A stretch of 64,000 bases of DNA, taken from the NCBI GenBank assembly GCA_032622095.1, contig CP136061.1:38633797-38697796 (forward strand). Reading direction: 5' to 3'. The position numbers and the translations under genes are program-made. The DNA comes from Siphonodentalium dalli (Eukaryota; Mollusca; Scaphopoda; Gadilida; Siphonodentaliidae). Under the pieces are notes generated by a model. It ran no database searches and was not told where the DNA came from. It saw only the letters and a program-made list of their open reading frames with translations. Positions 57,750 to 64,000 of this stretch are shown piece after piece. Position 1 is the stretch's first letter. Each line of letters opens with the position of its first letter.

Positions 57750-59814
57750 CGGCGGTGAGTGCAGTTGGAAATGTCAAGGTGGACACAAAAACTCCATGCA
57801 GGGTTTACCTCCCTTGGTGATTCGGTAAGACCGCTGCTACTGGCGACATTTTACCCACATTTGGTGGACTTCCGCGATATTAAGTTATAGACTAAGCGAG
57901 CAGAGCAAAATGCTGCCCTTGTTAAACGGACATGGCTCATTTGAACCTCCAATTTTTTTCCTACATGATTTAGAGCGACGGATACGATAGGTCGATAAAT
58001 AAACGAAGTAATGATATACCTACTTCATATGCTTTTTCAGCGTTTTCGATTTTCGCCAGTTCAGACAAACGCTCTTTATTGCTACCATAACAGGAATAGA
58101 CTAACACGAAACGCTCTTTTCTGTTCCATGTCGCGCAAATGCAATGTGGATGATATGCTCCTCGATTTCTCATTCCGCCCGAGCAAAGTCCGATTCTGTT
58201 GTGAGTTTTTCCGATTGTCGACCGAGCAATTTTCAAATTTACCGGCAGAAAAACTTATAAAGACAGATATAAGTTACGTTTAATAACATATTATGTTAAT
58301 TGTTACCTCTAGCTTCAACCGGGACATGTTCCCCGATCATTTTGGTGCCAAAAAAGCCTAGCAAAATGCTGTAATCGGTGATTTATGTTTTCGGTCCGAG
58401 TCCCGCCCTATATGTTCCGTTATCGCCCGAGTAAGTTCAATTGTCGCCCGAGCAATGCTATTTAGATTTCGACTATAGAAACATCCAGTTTTCTAGCGAT
58501 AGACGTCTCCATGGGACGGTCCTTTGCGTTTGTCTTCAAAATGATGAGCATATTAAAGGGGCATGCATTCAGACTCTTTATGCAGTAGATTTTCGGATAA
58601 TGTTAAGAAATGTTATCAATGTCTTCATTTTCCTGATATAAACAGTATTCGTCTTTGAAAACTTTACTACGTCAGTTTCGCATCGGAAGTCTCACCTTTT
58701 ACTTTGAAATTATGCCGAGCGACGTATCTATATATATCGATTAGCAGGGCAAATAATCAACGATGATACGAGAGGATAACTACATGTATATGGATTTTGA
58801 CTGAAAACGAGATTTATCATGAGCGGGTACAAGCAAATACCGATTTTCCACGAGCGGCTTGATATAATGTGTTCAGTCAAAAGCCGCAGGTTCGCTTTTT
58901 ATTATATGCGGTTTCGTGATTTCGATTTACAATTATTGCTGTCAGGCGAATATTTTGACAAATTAATTGTAGACGAAAACGAATCAGCTGATCGCCAACT
59001 GAATGACTCGTCTCTTGCTCATAGATAAAAACCCTACCGAAGCTCGATATCGCTATGTAACCTGCATTCCCATCAGAGATCAGTATGGGCCAATCGCCAT
59101 CTTAAAAGTATAGATGATTTACGTCATCGATAGCAACGCAATGAAGGCTAATACGAAAAACAAATAACCCCGATATATTCCCGACACATTTACTAAAATG
59201 TTGTAGATTAAAGTAGTATAGTACATCTACTTACTAATGTTACATGCGCACATTATTTTGAGCATATAATGTACATGTATTGGAAGCCAAAATGTCATTT
59301 AATAAATAATTAAGCTTAAAGGCACGTGCGGCCTTAATTGTCGAAAATATTCAGATTTGTTCCAAACACCGTAAACAGAAAAACATTAAAACGTATACAG
59401 TTCCGTACATATATACCATGGCCATCGCGTAAACAGCATGTTATCATACAGACCTACTATATTTTACCTAAGCAAGAGCCTGATTGTGTTACAGAAGACA
59501 GCACAATGCTACTGGCTAATCACACACAAATTGCATAAACGCTCTTTATTAGTTCCATATCAGGTATTCACCAACAAAGAACGCTCTTTATGTTTACCAT
59601 CATAATATAAACAAACACCAGAAAAGTAACTTTTTATGCTTGTGTTTACATACCAATGGTCAAACATGTCACCATAACATACTGTTTATGCGATATTTCT
59701 TATTTGTATACGTACAAAGTCTATCTACATTTTGATGTTCTTTCTGTTTGTGGCGGTTTTTGACGGGTGGATATATTTTCACAGGATACCCACCGCCAAG
59801 GCCAACCGTGTCTT
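57750..59814. other. No firm gene; dispersed repeat pieces
   Basis: 58125-58200 (TATGCTCCTCGATTTCTCAT, TTCCGCCCGAGCAAAGTCCG) recurs inverted at 61430-61490. AAACGCTCTTTATT occurs at 58068, 59537 and 59580. Short plus frames (58011-58283, 58819-59028) have no recognised domain. Confidence 0.35.
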
Positions 59815-60395
59815 TAAGTGCAATACGGAATTAAGCTTAAATACAATACGGAATCACTAATTGCCCTTAAGCGCAATAAGAATACTCGTTATTCGGCTTA
59901 AACGCAATGATATATTCCTTATTGCGCTTAAGCGCAATATGATCTTTTCTTATTGTGCTTAAGCTCGATTAGATGTTCCCGTATTGCGCTTAATCGCAAT
60001 TAGAGATTCCGTATTGCGCGTAAGCCAAATAAGGCGTTCCTTATTGCGCAATTACATCTCTGGCTGTTCATCAGCTTTAGCGCAATTAATATCTCCCTCA
60101 TGAGATCACCCTCTGTGCAAATAGTAGAATCCGAATAGGCCTACGTGTGCATGGACAGTCACCAGGTGCACCCATTGCACTATGGACTACACCATTTGAA
60201 TTACAGGGTGGTTATGTAATGTGGCTAATTGTGTTTGAGGGCAATAAGGAAGATTAATCTTTAATTCCACTTAAGCCAAAATAGCTCCCAATATTCCTTA
60301 TTGCACTTTATATATTCTTTTTTGCACTTGAATGCAATAAAACATTCATTATTGCGCTGAAGTGCAATTAGAGATTCCTTATTGCGTTTAAAGAT
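59815..60395. repeat. Palindromic GCGCTTAAGCGCAAT repeats, two blocks
   Basis: Blocks 59815-60060 and 60230-60395 consist of roughly 30-bp units with the core TTGCGCTTAAGCGCAAT and a TATTCCTTA-like spacer. Unique DNA separates the blocks. Each unit is itself nearly palindromic. Confidence 0.88.
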
Positions 60396-62536
60396 GCATA
60401 ATCTGAATTAACGATCGTAAATTACTATTTCCTTGGCTTCGGTGGTCAAATATTTGATACGAATCGAGGAACCCACTCATCAAAGTTCAGAGTGATTTTT
60501 GGAATCTATTATTTTTCACCACCGATCATTTTTTGGTGGCCCAGTAAAAGGTCGACGAGAAGACGGTCTCGGACCAAATTGCGGATAAAGATGGATAACT
60601 CTGAAATCAAGTGGCTTTTTGTGTCAAATAATTGACAAACCGGCATAATTTCATTGAACAAAATGTTGACAAATAACAGGTTTTGGGCAATTTTGTACTG
60701 TAGTTGACTGGTTAGCATTATTTTTGGCCAATTAATCGATTCTTATAACTGGAGCAGCATTTAGAAAAAAACGTTGTTATTTTTGGAATCTGATAATATG
60801 GGGACCAACATCGGATCAAAATCAACACCATTGACGTTGAAGATCTGTTGTAGTATAATATACTAATTCGTTGTACTTAGTCAATCATTATAGGTCAATT
60901 TACCGTCACGTAGAACGGTCGTGAAGCCAGCAAAATGAAGCAATTAACTGGATTACGGTAAACATTTATCCATGTCAGGAATCGGAACGCTGAAAATGTG
61001 CGTGTCGTGAATCGGAACACTCCGAAAACAGAATCGGAACGTATGGTAGTGTTACTTTGAAGGCATTGTGTCAAGTTAAAATAGTGTTTTTGAGCAACTG
61101 TATTTTTAAAGTAACGATGGGTTTTTTGCGGATACACATAAGCAATTTGTTCTACAAAACATCTCTTTCGCTTCTAAATTCACATTTGTACACAATACTT
61201 TTTCTTCTCTGTGTGTGGATTTGAGTGAGCAAACCCTTGTAATTTGGTTCAGCGTGCTAGAAATGGGACTAAAGAATAAGTAAGTGAAGAGTAAAATACC
61301 CCAGAAACAAGTCCTATCATTTAAATGTATCATGTCATGAGTTGCTCCCTCGATATACATAAATTAGTAAACATGGTCGTGGAAAATCGAGCAAAACGTT
61401 CACGGAATCGGATCACATACCGCTCGGAATCGGAATTTTGCTCGGGCGGAATGATAATTCGAGGAGTAGATCCTCCACAGTGAAATGGCAGTTTTGTGTT
61501 TGGGACCCAAACACCGCATTCACAGTTGAATTTTTCATTACATAATGCCCGAGAAAGGAAGTACAGATATTTATCGGCCTATTTCGATACTGAGAAAAAT
61601 TCAAAAGCGAATAACATGTGTATTTTGGAGCGCAAACCGCATATTTGTGATTTCGTACCTTAAGTTTGGAAAGTCCCACTAGAACCAAATCACTATATTG
61701 CAGAAAGGTGTGATTAGGTTCTGTGCTTTCTTTATCAACACAAAAGTCTGAACGCACATGGACGAGAAACTGTCCCGACAACACGCATGACAAGTCAAAC
61801 ACAAGAGTTCCAATTTGCTGCAATTTTGAGGAGTTGCTTGCGAAAATCAACAAAACTGCCGCTCTGATCCACCATTCTGCCATTAAATTTTTAGTTCAGG
61901 AATTGTTCTCAAAGCACATAGGAAATTTGACTTTGGGGCAATCAGTTTTTGCCATTCATGTTGGAAAACCCCGCGCCAAATATAGAAACCGCAGACCAGT
62001 ACCCAGCCGGTGTCAGACGGACAGGAAGTATGACTAGTTTGCTCTGGTAGAGATTTGTGGACACCCACAACATAAACCCTCCAGTCGAGTCCAATGCGCA
62101 CAAGCACCCGTATCCGTACCGGTCTAAAATCCTGTTGACACAATGATAACTAAACATTTTAACCCAATCACTCTTATAATCACATCCAGGTTAATCATGA
62201 CACATTCTTCACTATAGATTTTGGTATCGATTGAATGGTTTTGAAAATATTAACCCTAATTTTAATTATATTTCTGCTGTTTATAGACTTGTATCTTTCC
62301 AATGATCAGCTTAGAAGAAAATTAACCCACCCATTCCATAGACATACAGTATGCTATCCAATGTAATGACTCTAATATCTTCAATATGACCATTCTCATA
62401 TCTCACATCTAGTTATCTCAAAATTATGCATTAAAATATGTTATATCCAATCATTATCAATAATATTTTACCAAAATTATAACTATTTTATCTTTAACTG
62501 TTATGTATGGTGCACATATAACAAACCCGTGTTGTA
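60396..62536. other. No firm gene
   Basis: AATCGGAAC recurs several times at 60978-61050 and around 61405. The minus frame 61413-61883 (156 codons) is the longest but crosses a dispersed repeat (61430-61490) and shows no domain. Minus frames at 61883-62157 are also unassigned. Confidence 0.35.
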
Positions 62537-62945
62537 CAACGTCAGATCAGACGATGATTAATTTTACGCCATCGATGATAGCAATGAAGACGATGCCATC
62601 GATGATAGAAATGAAGACGATGCCAACTATGATACTGTGGTTGATGGGGATGAGCGTGATGGTGACGATGAATATGTTGATGTCGGTGGCGGTGATTATG
62701 ATGGGACAATGACGATGGCAACGATGATACGGCGGTTGATGGGGATGAGCGTGATGGTGACGACGAATGTGTTGATGTCGGTGGCGGTGATTATGATGGC
62801 GTTGATGACGATGTTGTTGATGACGATAATGGTGATGGTGGTGACGATGATGCCTATGATGATAGCGACTCCGATGTTGATGATGCCTATGATGATAGCG
62901 ACTCCGATGATGATAACAATGATGGTGAAGGTGATAACGATGAAA
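62537..62945. repeat. GAT-rich coding-like minisatellite
   Basis: Imperfect GAT repeats with a longer unit (GTTGATGGGGATGAGCGTGA ... GGTGGCGGTGATTATGATGG) seen twice, at about 62640 and 62735. One frame would be Asp-rich, the other Met-rich, with frame changes between units. I treat it as a repeat, not a gene. Confidence 0.8.
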
Positions 62946-63055
62946 TAGGATGAATGTATACTATAAAAGTGACCTCATTGTTTACCATTATAAATCCATG
63001 ATCTACATTTATTTGTAGGGTTGATCAATAACGTATATCAATATAAGCCATTGAA

Positions 63056-63453
63056 CCCTTTATTTACTAACTGTATTCTCTCAACAGTTATAAGAGTATA
63101 CATTGGAATAGTTCATCATTCACCTGAAATAATTTTCATGAATTATACGGAGACGAAAGACGGACGAACTTATAATACGATGAGAGGACTTTAAAAAAAA
63201 GCATTTTCCTTGTTGTCCAATCCTCTTCCTAAATCTCTATATCTACATGTGTATTGTGTTTGTGTGATATGTTTGATTTTTTTGAAATAAGTATTGTTTA
63301 CACCAACTTATAATACAATTACAGAAGGATTGCTGTTGATCAGTGGGAAATGTTCAGATAATAAGTTCAGCTATAATGGTCGTTTGTATAACATATGATC
63401 TAAACATTCCCAAAAGGAACTACTCGGCAATGAGTAATTGTTACGTGAAAGGG
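63056..63453. mobile_element. Probable TTAA MITE beside exon 1 donor
   Basis: Right end ACGTGAAAGGG with TTAA at 63454-63457; a possible left end is CCCTTTATTTACT at 63056 after TGAA. It contains the GGGAAATGTTCAGATAATAAG block of the 21.6-kb MITE. Its TTAA lies only about 10 bp into intron 1. Confidence 0.65.
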
Positions 63454-63468
63454 TTAATACATACTCAC

Positions 63469-63767
63469 CGGTGTCACGTGGACGTGACCGGAATACGGCC
63501 CAGCTGTAGTTGCTATGGTGAACTCGTTTTGGGCGATCTTACTCCGTAAATAACACTTCCTATTGCTCGCATCGAACATGAAATTCGAACACCCATTTGT
63601 GTATGAGCAGCTTTTCTGACATCTAAGCATGTTGTTTGTTGCCAGTTCTCGGAAAAATTGAATTGAATCCCAGGATGAATGTTAATGCTCATTGTAATAT
63701 TACACATCCCATGGATAAGTCTGAACTCTATTGCAGCAAATACCATTAGCCAAATGAACTGCGCCAT
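63469..63767 (-). CDS. Signal peptide plus PAN/apple-like domain (exon 1, frameshifted)
   Basis: ATG at 63767 in context AGAGCAATGG begins MAQFIWLMVFAAIEFRLIHG, a plausible signal peptide, followed by MCNITMSINIHPGIQF. Near 63625-63660 the reading must shift by one base. The next frame then gives LRCQKSCSYTNGCSNFMFD, NRKCYLRSK and HVHVTP, the Cys pattern of PAN/apple-like domains, ending at the donor CCG/GTGAGT in phase 0. The exon is 299 nt, one short of 100 codons, so a single-base deletion (true mutation or assembly error) explains it. Without the shift the frame stops at 63513. PAN/apple modules mediate protein or sugar contacts outside the cell. Confidence 0.65.
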
Positions 63768-63890
63768 TGCTCTGAACAGAACCGTTATCACAGACTGACT
63801 TCGTCTGAATGCTGAGTGACATTGACAGTCACTGCATGTATCAGTACGCGTTTAAAAAGGACCTGACAACACGGTGACGCATGCTTTTGT

Positions 63891-63900
63891 TTTATATATA
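63891..63900 (-). promoter_or_regulatory. Candidate TATA box of the lectin gene
   Basis: TATATATAAA on the minus strand, about 125 bp upstream of the exon 1 ATG, which leaves room for a start site near 63865 and a 5' leader of about 100 nt. Inferred from position and sequence only. Confidence 0.45.
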
Positions 63901-64000
63901 GGTGCCATGGTTCGCAGTTGAAGATATCTCTAAGTCTTTAGTGTAGAGTATATCAATAATAGTATTGACCCCCTTTAGCGTGTATCGCAATACATTCTGA

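Larger units (their letters stand above)
21338..63767 (-). other. Gene span: secreted PAN-EGF-Thr-linker-CTLD protein
   Basis: Five exons in one order on one strand: 63469-63767, 37959-38052, 36491-36553, 23340-23525 and 21338-21552. Splice phases chain as 0, 1, 1, 1. Exons 2-5 total 558 nt, exactly 186 codons with the stop. Exon 1 is 299 nt, one short of a whole number of codons, matching its visible 1-nt frameshift. The predicted product would be about 285 residues, secreted. Introns are 25.4, 1.4, 13.0 and 1.8 kb and filled with mobile elements. Domain order is typical of invertebrate extracellular recognition proteins, but the function is not shown by sequence. Confidence 0.7.

Noticed and set aside
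61413-61883. 156-codon minus frame as a gene
   Set aside because: It crosses a dispersed repeat (61430-61490, also at 58.15 kb), has no domain, and other frames nearby are similarly open.
62503-62948. Possible acidic secreted protein (Asp-rich)
   Set aside because: The Asp-rich reading changes frame between repeat units, and the other frames are equally open, so simple GAT repeat expansion explains it.

Overview
The window is animal (eukaryotic) nuclear DNA. It is AT-rich, has no bacterial-type operons, has one spliced gene with consensus splice sites, and is packed with non-LTR retrotransposons, a Penelope-like element, TTAA-type MITEs, minisatellites and satellites. Extracellular PAN/EGF/C-type-lectin domain combinations and this mobile-element mix suggest a marine lophotrochozoan, perhaps a mollusc. 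That assignment is inference.

The one host gene I can assemble lies on the minus strand and spans about 42 kb (63767 down to 21338). Exon 1 (signal peptide plus PAN/apple-like domain) is at 63469-63767. A Cys-rich EGF-like exon is at 37959-38052, a Thr-rich linker exon at 36491-36553, and the two halves of a C-type lectin-like domain (CTLD) are at 23340-23525 and 21338-21552. All splice phases agree and the last four exons add up to a whole number of codons. A second copy of the final exon, in the same phase, sits at 14457-14677. It could be an alternative last exon or a paralogue remnant. Exon 1 carries a 1-nt frameshift. A TATA-like box lies about 125 bp upstream of the start codon.

Intron 3 (23526-36490) is almost entirely one 11.7-kb inserted element (23932-35647). 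It has 2.2-kb inverted arms built from a roughly 20-bp tandem array and a 152-bp satellite, 5'-TG...CA-3' termini and a perfect 5-bp target duplication (GCTAT). It looks like a giant non-autonomous, foldback-like transposon and is the most unusual object here.

Left to right: 1-4.7 kb holds TTAA MITEs with 69-bp hairpins and a 55-bp minisatellite. A 5'-truncated LINE nested in a 45-bp minisatellite is at 4.7-7.5 kb. A 90-bp satellite with a higher-order structure is at 9.8-12.8 kb, and the orphan lectin exon at 14.5 kb. A LINE ORF1 and two repeat fields cover 16.9-19.4 kb, and a Penelope-like RT pseudogene 19.4-21.0 kb. The terminal exons of the lectin gene with MITEs cover 21.3-23.5 kb, and the giant element 23.9-35.6 kb. 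The linker and EGF-like exons are at 36.5-38.1 kb. Degenerate tandem fields and a SINE-like tandem array cover 38.7-43.9 kb, and MITE fragments and an ORF1 zinc-knuckle relic 44.5-45.8 kb. A nearly full-length decayed LINE between 0.7-kb direct repeats covers 46-53.6 kb. More MITEs and palindromic arrays cover 54.6-63.5 kb, and lectin exon 1 is at the right edge. Most long open frames inside repeats are artefacts of stop-free repeat units and are not annotated as genes.
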